Part shown: piece after piece, positions 1 through 11,927 of the stretch
Layout: each line of letters opens with the position of its first letter
Numbering within the stretch: the first letter of the stretch is position 1
Assembly: GCF_034009455.1 (NCBI RefSeq)
Contig: NZ_CP125380.1
Span: 785,001 to 849,000 of the forward strand
DNA length: 64,000 nt
Origin: Pseudomonas sp. P5_109
Lineage (GTDB): Bacteria; Pseudomonadota; Gammaproteobacteria; Pseudomonadales; Pseudomonadaceae
Direction of reading: 5' to 3'
Made by a program: the position numbers and the translations under genes
Notes under the pieces: generated by a model
The model's database searches: none
What the model was told of the DNA's origin: nothing
Seen by the model: only the letters and a program-made list of their open reading frames with translations

Positions 1-2185
<2,185 letters not shown>

Positions 2186-2341
2186 TATAACACCCAAGCA
2201 ATTTGACTACTCGAAAGAGCATCAGATTGCGGTGTGTGAAGACGAAAGAACCGAAAGTTCGAAATACTCACAAAACACCAAGCTATCACATACCCAATTT
2301 GCTGAAGCGCGGCCAACTGGCCACGACTCAGTACCCGAATT

Positions 2342-2457
2342 TCTTGACGACCATAGAGCGTTGGAACCACCTGATCCCATCCCGAACTCAGCAGTGAAAC
2401 GATGCATCGCCGATGGTAGTGTGGGGTTTCCCCATGTGAGAGTAGGTCATCGTCAAG
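2342..2457 (+). rRNA. 5S ribosomal RNA
   Basis: The sequence from TCTTGACGACCATAGAGCG to GTAGGTCATCGTCAAGA matches the Pseudomonas 5S rRNA: both ends pair (TCTTGACGA with TCGTCAAGA) and the CCCATCCCGAACTCAG loop is present. It follows 23S by about 155 nt, the normal rRNA operon order. The ends are given to within a few bases. Confidence 0.96.
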
Positions 2458-2471
2458 ATTAAATTCCGAAA

Positions 2472-2505
2472 CCCCAATTGCGAAAGCAGTTGGGGTTTTG
2501 TTTTT
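2472..2505 (+). terminator. Intrinsic terminator of the rRNA operon
   Basis: CCCCAATTGC, a GAAA tetraloop and GCAGTTGGGG form a 10-bp stem (one G-T pair) followed by TTTTGTTTTT. It lies just after 5S, so it ends the rRNA transcript. Confidence 0.93.
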
Positions 2506-2535
2506 GCGCCTCCGTACACCTCAAACGCTGTTCCC

Positions 2536-2635
2536 TGTAGGCGCGAGCCTGCTCGCGAAGAACTTCAGGGCACCGCGTTACCCCAGGCAACCCGCGTCAT
2601 CATTGACGACCTTCGCGAGCGAGCTCGCTCCTACA
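2536..2635. repeat. REP pair (REPIN-like) upstream of recC
   Basis: Two inverted REP palindromes, TGTAGGCGCGAGCCTGCTCGCGAAG and CTTCGCGAGCGAGCTCGCTCCTACA, flank about 50 bp. This is the usual Pseudomonas extragenic REP doublet between the rRNA terminator and recC. Confidence 0.85.
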
Positions 2636-2679
2636 AATGCTAAAGTCGTCCCTCGAATTTGTTTTCCAAGGAAGCCTTT

Positions 2680-5600
2680 ATGCCGGACGCGACGTCCCTC
2701 AGCGCTGGATTCATGGTGGTTCATGGCAACCGCCTGGACGAGTTGCGCAGCCTGGTGGTCAGTTGGATGCGGCGCTACCCGCTGGCTCCCCTGGAGAATG
2801 AAATCGCGTTGGTGCAAAGCAATGGCATTGCCCAATGGCTGAAGCTGGCACTGGCGGAAGACTCTGAAGAAGACGACATGGGAGGCTGCGGCATCGCCGC
2901 GGCCATCGACGTGCAGTTGCCCGGCAGCTTCATGTGGCAGCTCTATCGCATGGTCCTCGGTCGCGATGAAATTCCGGTCAAGTCCCTGCTCGATAAAGCC
3001 CCGCTGACCTGGCGCCTGATGCGCCTGTTGCCGCAGTTGATCAACCAACCGCACTTCGAGCCGCTGCAGCGTTTCCTGACCCATGACACCGACCTGCGCA
3101 AACGCTATCAATTGGCTGAGCGCCTGGCGGACCTGTTCGACCAGTACCAGGTCTATCGGGCTGACTGGCTCGAAGACTGGGCAGACGGTCGGCATCAAAC
3201 AAGAAACGGCAGGGGCGAAGCCAAACCCCTGGCTCCGGCCAATTGCTGGCAGGCGGAGTTATGGCGCGCACTCTTGCTGGATGTGGGAGAAGAAGGCATG
3301 GCGCAAAGCCGTGCCGGTGTCCATCAGCGATTTGTCGAGCGCATCAGTCACCTCGAAACAGCCCCCAAGGGATTACCCCCACGAGTGATCGTTTTCGGGA
3401 TTTCTTCCCTGCCTGCCCAAGCCCTGGAAGCACTGGCGGGACTGGCACGATTCAGCCAGGTCCTGCTGTGCGTACACAACCCGTGTCGTCACCATTGGGC
3501 GGACATCGTCGCCGATAAAGACCTGTTGCGGCATCAATACAAGCGTCAGGCGCGTAAAAGCGGCATGCCCGTAGTGATCGATCCGCAAACCCTGCACCAG
3601 CATGCTCACCCGCTGCTGGCCGCATGGGGTAAGCAGGGGCGGGACTATATCAACCTGCTCGACAGTTATGACGATCCCAACAGCTATCGCTCGGCGTTTC
3701 GCGACGGTCGCATCGACCTGTTCAGTGATGGCCAGCCATTGAATGTGCTCAACCAGTTGCAGGATGACATCCTCGAGTTGCGTCCCCTCAACGAGACTCG
3801 GGAGCGTTGGCCGGCTATCGATTTGCATAAGGACGAGTCGATCCGTTTTCACATTGCCCATAGCGCCCAGCGAGAAGTCGAGATCCTCCACGATCAACTG
3901 CTCGCACGCTTCAGCGCCGACCCGCAATTGCGACCCCGCGATATCATCGTGATGGTCCCGGACATCGACAGCTACGCCCCGCATATTCGTGCCGTGTTTG
4001 GTCAGCTTGATCGCCAGGATCCGCGCTTCGTTCCGTTTACCCTGGCTGACCAGGGCCAGCGCGGTCGCGATCCACTGCTGATTGCGGTCGAGCACCTGCT
4101 CAAGCTGCCTGACAGCCGATTCCCCGTCAGTGAAATCCTCGATCTGCTGGACGTCCCGGCACTGCGCGCCCGCTTTGGTGTCGAGGAACGTGACCTGCCG
4201 ACGCTGCACCGCTGGATCGAGGGCGCCGGCATTCGCTGGGGCATGAATGCCGAACAGCGTGCCGGGCTCGGGCTGCCCAATGAACTGGAACAAAACAGCT
4301 GGCGTTTCGGTTTGCGGCGGATGTTGCTCGGGTATGCCGTTGGCAGCGCCGATGCTTATGAGGGTATCGAGCCCTACGACGAAATCGGTGGCCTGGACGC
4401 TGCGCTCATTGGTCCGTTGGTTGCGTTGCTGGACGCGCTGGAAGTGGCTCACCACGAACTCTCTCAGCCTGCATTGCCGGGGCAATGGGGGGTGCGCTTG
4501 CAGGCTTTGGTGCAGTTGTTCTTCCTTGCCGGTAACGAACACGATGACTACTTGTTGGCCCAGCTCGAAGAGTTGCGCGAGACCTGGCTCGAGACCTGTG
4601 AGTCAGTCGGGTTGCAGGACGAATTGCCGCTGACCGTCGTCCGTGAAGCCTGGCTCGCAGGGTTGGATCAGGGCCGTTTGTCCCAACGCTTTCTGGCCGG
4701 TGCGGTCAACTTCTGCACCTTGATGCCCATGCGCGCTATCCCGTTCAAACTGGTCTGCCTGCTGGGCATGAATGACGGCGATTATCCGCGCGCACAGCCG
4801 CCGCTGGATTTCGACCTGATGGGCAGTGATTACCGCCCGGGTGATCGCTCCCGGCGCGAAGATGACCGTTACCTGCTACTGGAAGCCTTGCTGTCGGCAC
4901 GGGACCAGCTCTACATCAGTTGGGTGGGCCGTAGCATCCGCGATAACAGCGAGAGGCCCGCGTCGGTGCTGATCGGCCAGTTACGCGACCACTTGGCCAG
5001 CGGTTGGCGATTGCTGCAAGGTGACGAGGACCTGTTGGAAGCCATGACCCGGGAACACCCGTTGCAACCCTTCAGTGCCCGCTATTTTCACGAAGGGGAT
5101 GAGTCGTTCAGCTACGCCAGCGAATGGCAGGTCCTTCATCAAGCGGCAGAGCAACAGGCAACAGCCGAAGTGCTTGAGCCTCACATTCAGGACGAACCCC
5201 TGAGTCTCGGTCAACTGCAGGATTTCCTGCGCAATCCGGTACGGCATTTTTTCAGCCAGCGACTGAAGGTTTTCTTCGAGGCGGCTGAAGTACCGCTGGC
5301 CGATGAAGAACCTTTTGTCCTGGATGCATTGCAGCGTTACGGCTTCAGCGACCGTTTACTCGAAGCGGCGCTGGCGGATCCGGGAAATTCCGCACAGGCA
5401 CTGGAGGATCAGGCGAAACGCTTGCAGAACAGCGGGCTGCTGCCCATGGCCGGATTCGGTGAGTGCCTGCAGCGTGAATTGATCGAGCCATTGCCTGATT
5501 TGTTGCAGCGTCACCAACAGCTCCTGGCTTTGTGGCCAACACCGCTCAGCAGCGCCTTGCCCGTGAGTCTTGAACTGCAAGGCCTGCGCATCGAGGGCTG

Positions 5601-6129
5601 GCTCAGCGGCCTGCATCAGCGCGCCGATGGTGGATTGCTGTCTATCACGACGATCCCCAACAGCATCGGCTCGATCAAGTCGCGCAAATGGCATCGACTG
5701 ACACGTCCGTGGCTCACTCATCTGGTGGCTTGCGCCAGTGGCATGGCGTTGACCACCGCACTGGTAGCCAGCGACGACAGTCTGTTGCTCGGACCGATGG
5801 ACGAGTCCACGGCGCAGAAAATTCTCGGTGACCTGTTGATGGCCTGGCAATCGGGTATGCGCCAGCCTCTGCCGATCGCGGTCAAGACAGCCTTTGCGTG
5901 GCTGGGGCAAACCGACCCGGTCAAGGCCGAGGCCGCTGCGCGCAAGGCCTATGAAGGTGATGGGCAAACGACTGATGGAGAGCGTCGCGAAAGCCCGGCA
6001 CTCGCCCGCCAATTCGCCGATTACGATGCCTTGGTCGCCGATGAGACGTTCCCCGATTGGTGTGATGCGCTCTATCGCCCGCTTCTTGAAGCACCCTGGC
6101 GTTCACTGTCCAGCGAGGAGTCGCGTTGA
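2680..6129 (+). CDS. recC: Exodeoxyribonuclease V subunit gamma (RecC)
   Basis: RecC is the scaffold subunit of the RecBCD helicase-nuclease, which resects double-strand DNA ends, recognises Chi and loads RecA. The product is about 1149 aa, close to the E. coli length (1122). The N-terminal MVVHGNRLDELRSL and NGIAQWLKLAL blocks are typical of the family. I see no intact Walker A motif, as expected for this inactivated helicase fold. The start is the ATG at 2680, preceded by AAGGAAG at 2668-2674; an in-frame TTG at 2659 is less likely. The stop overlaps the recB start as TGATG, so recC, recB and recD are translationally coupled. The order recC-recB-recD without ptrA is usual in Pseudomonas. 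Confidence 0.96.
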   Translation: MPDATSLSAGFMVVHGNRLDELRSLVVSWMRRYPLAPLENEIALVQSNGIAQWLKLALAEDSEEDDMGGCGIAAAIDVQLPGSFMWQLYRMVLGRDEIPVKSLLDKAPLTWRLMRLLPQLINQPHFEPLQRFLTHDTDLRKRYQLAERLADLFDQYQVYRADWLEDWADGRHQTRNGRGEAKPLAPANCWQAELWRALLLDVGEEGMAQSRAGVHQRFVERISHLETAPKGLPPRVIVFGISSLPAQALEALAGLARFSQVLLCVHNPCRHHWADIVADKDLLRHQYKRQARKSGMPVVIDPQTLHQHAHPLLAAWGKQGRDYINLLDSYDDPNSYRSAFRDGRIDLFSDGQPLNVLNQLQDDILELRPLNETRERWPAIDLHKDESIRFHIAHSAQREVEILHDQLLARFSADPQLRPRDIIVMVPDIDSYAPHIRAVFGQLDRQDPRFVPFTLADQGQRGRDPLLIAVEHLLKLPDSRFPVSEILDLLDVPALRARFGVEERDLPTLHRWIEGAGIRWGMNAEQRAGLGLPNELEQNSWRFGLRRMLLGYAVGSADAYEGIEPYDEIGGLDAALIGPLVALLDALEVAHHELSQPALPGQWGVRLQALVQLFFLAGNEHDDYLLAQLEELRETWLETCESVGLQDELPLTVVREAWLAGLDQGRLSQRFLAGAVNFCTLMPMRAIPFKLVCLLGMNDGDYPRAQPPLDFDLMGSDYRPGDRSRREDDRYLLLEALLSARDQLYISWVGRSIRDNSERPASVLIGQLRDHLASGWRLLQGDEDLLEAMTREHPLQPFSARYFHEGDESFSYASEWQVLHQAAEQQATAEVLEPHIQDEPLSLGQLQDFLRNPVRHFFSQRLKVFFEAAEVPLADEEPFVLDALQRYGFSDRLLEAALADPGNSAQALEDQAKRLQNSGLLPMAGFGECLQRELIEPLPDLLQRHQQLLALWPTPLSSALPVSLELQGLRIEGWLSGLHQRADGGLLSITTIPNSIGSIKSRKWHRLTRPWLTHLVACASGMALTTALVASDDSLLLGPMDESTAQKILGDLLMAWQSGMRQPLPIAVKTAFAWLGQTDPVKAEAAARKAYEGDGQTTDGERRESPALARQFADYDALVADETFPDWCDALYRPLLEAPWRSLSSEESR

Positions 6130-9100
6130 TGAGCACGAAGACACCGCTGGCCCTGGCCTTCCCGCTGCGCGGCAGCCAGTTGATCGAAGCGAGCGCCGGG
6201 ACCGGCAAGACGTTCACTATTTCTGCGTTGTACTTGCGTCTGGTGCTTGGTAACGGCGGGGAGGACAGTGGTTTCGGGCGTGAGCTGTTGCCGCCGCAAA
6301 TCCTCGTCGTGACCTTCACCGACGCCGCTACCAAAGAGCTGCGTGAACGCATTCGCACGCGGCTCGCCGAGGCTGCTCGATTTTTCCGCGATGAAACACC
6401 GGCCCCGGACAGCCTGATTGCCGAGTTGCGTGAGCAGTATTTGCCCGAGCAATGGCCCGGGTGCGCAAACCGCCTGGATATCGCCGCCCAGTGGATGGAC
6501 GAGGCGGCGGTGTCGACCATCCACAGCTGGTGCCAGCGCATGTTGCGCGAGCACGCATTCGACAGCGGCAGCCTGTTTACCCAGACCCTGGAAACCGATC
6601 ACAGCGACTTGCTGGGCGAAGTCCTGCGCGATTACTGGCGGCTGTTCTGCTACCCGATGCAAGGTGATGCCTTGAATTGGGTGCGCAGCAATTGGGGTGG
6701 ACCGGCGGCATTGCTGCCGCGAATTCGTGCGCTGTTCTCCAGCGAGCGCGATTCGCTTGAAGGGCAAGAACCTGCCGAAGTGATCTCGCAATGCCTGCAA
6801 GAGCGACGGGTTGCCCTGATCGAGCTCAAGAAACCCTGGTTGCAGTGGGCGGATGAGTTGCTCGCCATCTGTCATCAGGGCGTTGCGGGCAAGAGTGTCG
6901 ACGGCCGCAAGATGCAGGCTCGCTATTTCGAGCCCTGGTTCGAGAAGATCAAGACCTGGGCCGAAGACGAATCCCTTGAGCAACTGGATATCGGCACCGG
7001 TTTCACGCGCCTGACCCCGGACGGCATGGCCGAAGCCTGGAAGGGCGAAGCGCCTCGACATCCGGGGCTCGAAGCGATGGCCGGCCTCAAGGCCTGTCTC
7101 GATGGCTTGCCAACGCCCGATGCTGCCGTACTGCAACATGCTGCCCGCTGGGTTGGGGCTCGATTCGAGGAAGAGAAACGCCGCCGTGCGGAAATGGGCT
7201 TCGACGACATGTTGCTGCGCCTTGATGCGGCCCTGCAGTCCGATGGCGGCGAGCGCCTGGCCACCCTGATTCGTGAACAGTTTCCGGTCGCCCTGATCGA
7301 TGAGTTCCAGGACACCGACCCGGTGCAGTACCGGATCTTCGAGAGCATCTACCGGATTGAAGAGAACAGCCCCGAGTGCGGCCTGTTCCTGATCGGCGAC
7401 CCGAAGCAAGCGATCTACGCTTTTCGCGGCGCTGACATCCACACCTACCTGCGCGCCCGCCAGGCCACCGTCGGCCGGCTGCACACCCTGGGCACCAACT
7501 TCCGTTCAAGCCACGGCATGGTCAACGCGGTGAACCATGTGTTCGAGCGCGCCGAAGCCCGGGAGTCCGGACGTGGCGCTTTCCTCTTTCGGCAGAAGAA
7601 TGGCGACAACCCGGTTCCGTTCACGCCGGTTGCCTCACAGGGCCGCAAAGAAGTCTTGCGCATCAATGATCAGGCAGTCCCGGCCTTGAACATCTGGCAC
7701 TTGCCGGCCGAACAACCATTGTCCGGCGCCGTGTACCGGCAACAACTGGCGGCTGCCTGCGCCAGTGAAATCACTGCATTGCTCAATGGCGGGCAGCAGG
7801 GGCAAGCGGGGTTCACCCAGGACGGCAAAGCCTTCAGGGGCCTGCTGCCGGCGGACATCGCCATCCTGGTGCGCGACGGTAAGGAAGCGCAGGCGGTTCG
7901 TGCGCAATTGGCCGCCCGTGGCGTGCGCAGTGTTTACCTGTCGGACAAGGACTCGGTGTTCGCCGCCCAGGAGGCGCATGACGTGCTGACCTGGCTCAAG
8001 GCCTGCGCCGAGCCGGACGTCGAGCGACCGCTGCGGGCCGCGTTGGCCTGCATCACATTGAACCTTTCGCTGACCGAGCTGGAGCGGTTGAATCAGGACG
8101 AGTTGGCCTGGGAATCTCGGGTCATGCAGTTCCGTGGCTATCGCGAAATCTGGCGCAAGCAGGGCGTACTGCCGATGCTGCGGCGCTTGCTGCACGACTT
8201 CCGTCTGCCCCAGGCACTGATCGCCCGCAGTGATGGCGAGCGCGTGTTGACCAACCTTCTGCACCTGTCCGAGTTGCTGCAGCAGGCGGCCGCGGAACTC
8301 GATGGCGAGCAAGCGCTGATCCGGCATTTATCCGAGCATCTGGCGTTGTCCGGGCAGGCCGGCGAAGAGCAGATCCTGCGTCTGGAAAGCGATGAGCAAT
8401 TGGTCAAGGTCGTGACCATTCACAAGTCCAAAGGCCTTGAGTACCCCTTGGTGTTCCTGCCGTTCATTTGTTCGGCGAAACCGGTGGATGGCAGCCGCCT
8501 GCCGCTGCATTACCACGATGAATCCGGCCATGCCCAGGTCACGTTGAAGCCGACAGCGGAGTTGATTGCCCTGGCCGATGATGAGCGTCTGGCCGAGGAT
8601 CTGCGCTTGCTCTATGTCGCCCTGACCCGGGCGCAGCATGCCTGCTGGCTGGGGGTGGCTGATCTCAAGCGCGGCAACAACAATGGCTCGGTGCTGCATC
8701 TGTCGGCATTGGGTTATCTGCTGGGCGGCGGTGCGCCGTTGGCCGAGTCCCCGGCGTTGCAACTTTGGTTGCGCGACCTGCAACAGGACTGTCCGGCACT
8801 GGCGTATGCGCAGATGCCTGAAGCAACAGCAGAGCATTACCAGCCACCACAAAACGACGCGGTGTTGCTGCCTCCGTTGACCCCGAAACGCAAGGCCAGT
8901 GAAAACTGGTGGATCGCTTCCTACAGCGCGCTGCGCATTGGCGACACCCTGAGTGTCGGCACGGACGAGGCGCCGGAGAGCCCGCAGGCGCAAAAACTGT
9001 TCGATGACGAACGCCTCGACCCGCAGGCCTCCAGGGAAGTGGTCGCCGGTGGCGGCGATATCCATCGCTTCCCGCGTGGGCCGAACCCCGGCACCTTCCT

Positions 9101-9818
9101 CCATGGCTTGCTCGAATGGGCGGGAGGCGAGGGGTTTGCTGCGGCACCACAAGAGGTGATCGACGCCATTGCCCGTCGCTGCAATCGTCGAGGTTGGGAG
9201 GGCTGGATCACTACCTTGAGTGACTGGCTGCAGCATCTGCTCATGTTGCCGTTGCAACTGGGTGGCGGTCAGGCTCCGGTGATATTCGGCCAGTTGACGC
9301 AGTACCAGGTCGAGATGGAGTTCTGGTTCGCCAGCCACAAGGTCGATGTGCTCAAGCTCGATGCGCTGGTGTGCCAATACACCCATAACGGCGTGGCCCG
9401 GGTGGCCGCGGAGCCGGTGTTGCTCAACGGCATGTTCAAGGGTTTCATCGACCTGACGTTCGAGCATGGCGGCCGCTATTACGTGGCCGACTACAAATCC
9501 AACTGGCTCGGTGTCGATGATGCGGCCTACACCGCGCAGGCCATGGAACAGTCGATTCTCGACAACCGTTATGACCTGCAATACGTGTTGTACCTGTTGG
9601 CCCTGCATCGCCAACTCAAGGCGCGGCTCGCCGATTACGACTATGACCGGCATGTCGGCGGTGCCTTGTACCTGTTTTTGCGCGGTACGCGCGCGGCCAG
9701 CCAGGGTGTGTTTTTCGCCCGGCCGCCAAGAGAGCTGATCGAACGTCTGGATAGGCTGTTCCAGGGCAAGCCAGAGCCCAAGGCCGAGCCCGCCTGGGAA
9801 CAGGGAGTACTGTTATGA
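6129..9818 (+). CDS. recB: Exodeoxyribonuclease V subunit beta (RecB)
   Basis: RecB is the 3'-5' helicase and nuclease subunit of RecBCD. The product is about 1229 aa. The Walker A motif ASAGTGKT is at residues 21-28 and the UvrD-type Walker B motif DEFQD at 391-395. A superfamily I motif with VVTIHKSKGLEYPLVFLP lies in the second half. The C-terminal RecB nuclease motif VADYKSN has the catalytic Asp at 1121 and Lys at 1123. The ATG at 6129 shares its A with the recC stop codon; an upstream TTG at 6126 is unlikely to be used. The stop overlaps the recD start by four bases (ATGA). All key helicase and nuclease residues I can locate are intact, so the enzyme should be active. Confidence 0.97.
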   Translation: MSTKTPLALAFPLRGSQLIEASAGTGKTFTISALYLRLVLGNGGEDSGFGRELLPPQILVVTFTDAATKELRERIRTRLAEAARFFRDETPAPDSLIAELREQYLPEQWPGCANRLDIAAQWMDEAAVSTIHSWCQRMLREHAFDSGSLFTQTLETDHSDLLGEVLRDYWRLFCYPMQGDALNWVRSNWGGPAALLPRIRALFSSERDSLEGQEPAEVISQCLQERRVALIELKKPWLQWADELLAICHQGVAGKSVDGRKMQARYFEPWFEKIKTWAEDESLEQLDIGTGFTRLTPDGMAEAWKGEAPRHPGLEAMAGLKACLDGLPTPDAAVLQHAARWVGARFEEEKRRRAEMGFDDMLLRLDAALQSDGGERLATLIREQFPVALIDEFQDTDPVQYRIFESIYRIEENSPECGLFLIGDPKQAIYAFRGADIHTYLRARQATVGRLHTLGTNFRSSHGMVNAVNHVFERAEARESGRGAFLFRQKNGDNPVPFTPVASQGRKEVLRINDQAVPALNIWHLPAEQPLSGAVYRQQLAAACASEITALLNGGQQGQAGFTQDGKAFRGLLPADIAILVRDGKEAQAVRAQLAARGVRSVYLSDKDSVFAAQEAHDVLTWLKACAEPDVERPLRAALACITLNLSLTELERLNQDELAWESRVMQFRGYREIWRKQGVLPMLRRLLHDFRLPQALIARSDGERVLTNLLHLSELLQQAAAELDGEQALIRHLSEHLALSGQAGEEQILRLESDEQLVKVVTIHKSKGLEYPLVFLPFICSAKPVDGSRLPLHYHDESGHAQVTLKPTAELIALADDERLAEDLRLLYVALTRAQHACWLGVADLKRGNNNGSVLHLSALGYLLGGGAPLAESPALQLWLRDLQQDCPALAYAQMPEATAEHYQPPQNDAVLLPPLTPKRKASENWWIASYSALRIGDTLSVGTDEAPESPQAQKLFDDERLDPQASREVVAGGGDIHRFPRGPNPGTFLHGLLEWAGGEGFAAAPQEVIDAIARRCNRRGWEGWITTLSDWLQHLLMLPLQLGGGQAPVIFGQLTQYQVEMEFWFASHKVDVLKLDALVCQYTHNGVARVAAEPVLLNGMFKGFIDLTFEHGGRYYVADYKSNWLGVDDAAYTAQAMEQSILDNRYDLQYVLYLLALHRQLKARLADYDYDRHVGGALYLFLRGTRAASQGVFFARPPRELIERLDRLFQGKPEPKAEPAWEQGVLL

Positions 9819-11923
9819 ATCGCACATTCGCCGATTTGTTGCCCACATCGCTGGCAGCTGAAAGCCTGGCCGATCTGACGCCGCTGAGTCGTGCCGACGA
9901 CTTGCTGTTGTTGCTTACGCGTTGGGTCGAGCGCGGCTGGTTGCGCGCGCTGGACAAAGCCTTTGTCGCGTTCCTGCATGAACTGGCTCCGGAGGATGAT
10001 CCGCTGGTGTTGCTGGCAGCCGCACTGACCAGCCACCAATTGGGCCACGGGCATGTCTGCCTCGACCTGTTCGAGACGCTGAAAGAACCGGATTTCGCCC
10101 TGTCGTTGCCACCCGAAGGTGACGTGCAAGGTGGTGCAATGCTGTTGCCCTCGCAATTACTCGGATCGCTGGACGGTGCTCATTGGTGCAAGGTGCTGGC
10201 CGCCAGCAACCTGGTCGCACTGGCCGCTGACAGTCGTGACAACGTGCGCGACCGGCCTTTGGTGTTATCGGGCAAGCGCCTGTACCTGCGCCGCTATTGG
10301 GCCTACGAGCGACGGATCGACCTGTCGTTGCGCGAACGTCTGACGGAGCACGAATCCACGCCGAACGACTTGCTCGGGCGCCTCACCGGTTTGTTTGGCC
10401 CTGCCCGCCCCGGTGAAGTGATCGACTGGCAGAAGCTCGCCTGTGCCCTGGCAACCCGCAGCGCCTTCAGCATCGTCACCGGGGGGCCGGGAACCGGCAA
10501 GACCACCACCGTCGTGCGCTTGCTCGCGTTGCTCCAGGCGCCGGCGGTCGAGGCTGGCATGCCCCTGCGTATTCGCCTCGCCGCGCCTACCGGCAAGGCC
10601 GCGGCGCGCCTGACGGAATCCATCAGCCAGCAAGTCCGCACCTTGAAGGTCAGCGAAGAAATACGCGAGAAGATCCCGTCCGACGTCACCACCGTTCACC
10701 GCCTGCTCGGCAGCCGGCCCGGGACTCGGCATTTCCGCCACCACGCGGGCAATCGCCTGCCGCTGGATGTGTTGGTGGTGGACGAAGCCTCGATGATCGA
10801 CCTGGAGATGATGGCCAACCTGCTCGACGCCTTGCCGGCCCATGCGCGCCTCGTGTTGTTGGGTGACAAGGATCAACTGGCTTCGGTAGAGGCCGGTGCG
10901 GTACTCGGTGATCTGTGTCGCGACGCGGAGGCAGGCTGGTACAGCCCGCAGACACGCCAGTGGCTGGAAGCCGTCAGTGGCGAAAACCTGCAGGCCAGCG
11001 GCTTGCAGGAGGACGCGCAGGGCACTCATCCATTGGCCCAACAGGTGGTGATGTTGCGCCATTCCCGACGATTCGGTGAAGGCAGCGGCATTGGCCAACT
11101 GGCTCGCTGGGTCAACCAGCAGCAACCCGAAGAAGCCCGCAAGTTGTTGTCGGCGCGCAGCCATGCCGATGTGTATTGCCTGTCCCTCAAGGGCGAGCAG
11201 GATCGGGCCCTGGAGCGCTTGCTGCTCGACGGCCATGGTGAGGGTCCGCAGGGTTATCGACATTACCTGGGCGTGTTGCGCAATCAGCGGCCGCCCCTGG
11301 ACAGCCCGCTGGAAGATTCGCGCTGGATTGATTGGGCCAGGCAAGTGTTGCAGGCCTTCGACGCGTTCCAGTTGTTATGCGCCGTGCGCAAGGGACCTTG
11401 GGGTGTGGAGGGTTTGAACCAGCGAGTGACGGAGGCTTTGCTCAGGGCACGCCTGATCGACAGCGACCAGCAGTGGTATGAGGGTCGCCCTGTCTTGATG
11501 ACCCGCAACGATTACGGGCTGGGTTTGATGAACGGCGATATCGGCATTACCCTCAAGCTTCCGGAACAGGAAGGGCCTGAGACTGGAAAGCAGGTTCTGC
11601 GAGTGGCGTTCCCACGCAATGATGGCCAGGGTGGTGTGCGATTTGTCCTGCCCAGCCGCCTGAATGATGTCGAAACCGTGTACGCCATGACCGTGCATAA
11701 ATCCCAGGGCTCGGAGTTCGCGCATACCGCGTTGATTCTTCCTGACGCCTTGAATCCGGTGCTCACCAAGGAACTGATCTACACCGGAATTACCCGGGCC
11801 AAGGACTGGTTTACCTTGATCGAGTCCCGTGCGGGCGTGTTTGAAGAGGCGGTGAAACGCCGGGTCAAACGCTTGAGCGGGCTGATGCTGGAGCTAAAGG
11901 AAGGCAGCGAGTCGACAGGCTGA
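9815..11923 (+). CDS. recD: Exodeoxyribonuclease V subunit alpha (RecD)
   Basis: RecD is the 5'-3' helicase subunit of RecBCD. The product is 702 aa, somewhat longer than the E. coli protein (608). The Walker A motif GGPGTGKT is at 223-230, the Walker B motif DEASM starts at residue 323, and the C-terminal UvrD-like motif YAMTVHKSQGSEF is present. The ATG overlaps the recB stop (ATGA), which indicates coupled translation. The gene ends four bases before the end of the convergent LysR gene, with no terminator visible between them. Confidence 0.96.
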   Translation: MNRTFADLLPTSLAAESLADLTPLSRADDLLLLLTRWVERGWLRALDKAFVAFLHELAPEDDPLVLLAAALTSHQLGHGHVCLDLFETLKEPDFALSLPPEGDVQGGAMLLPSQLLGSLDGAHWCKVLAASNLVALAADSRDNVRDRPLVLSGKRLYLRRYWAYERRIDLSLRERLTEHESTPNDLLGRLTGLFGPARPGEVIDWQKLACALATRSAFSIVTGGPGTGKTTTVVRLLALLQAPAVEAGMPLRIRLAAPTGKAAARLTESISQQVRTLKVSEEIREKIPSDVTTVHRLLGSRPGTRHFRHHAGNRLPLDVLVVDEASMIDLEMMANLLDALPAHARLVLLGDKDQLASVEAGAVLGDLCRDAEAGWYSPQTRQWLEAVSGENLQASGLQEDAQGTHPLAQQVVMLRHSRRFGEGSGIGQLARWVNQQQPEEARKLLSARSHADVYCLSLKGEQDRALERLLLDGHGEGPQGYRHYLGVLRNQRPPLDSPLEDSRWIDWARQVLQAFDAFQLLCAVRKGPWGVEGLNQRVTEALLRARLIDSDQQWYEGRPVLMTRNDYGLGLMNGDIGITLKLPEQEGPETGKQVLRVAFPRNDGQGGVRFVLPSRLNDVETVYAMTVHKSQGSEFAHTALILPDALNPVLTKELIYTGITRAKDWFTLIESRAGVFEEAVKRRVKRLSGLMLELKEGSESTG

Positions 11924-11927
11924 AAGG

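Noticed and set aside
6072..7484. A 470-codon minus-strand frame across recB
   Set aside because: Shadow of recB, which carries all expected motifs on the plus strand.
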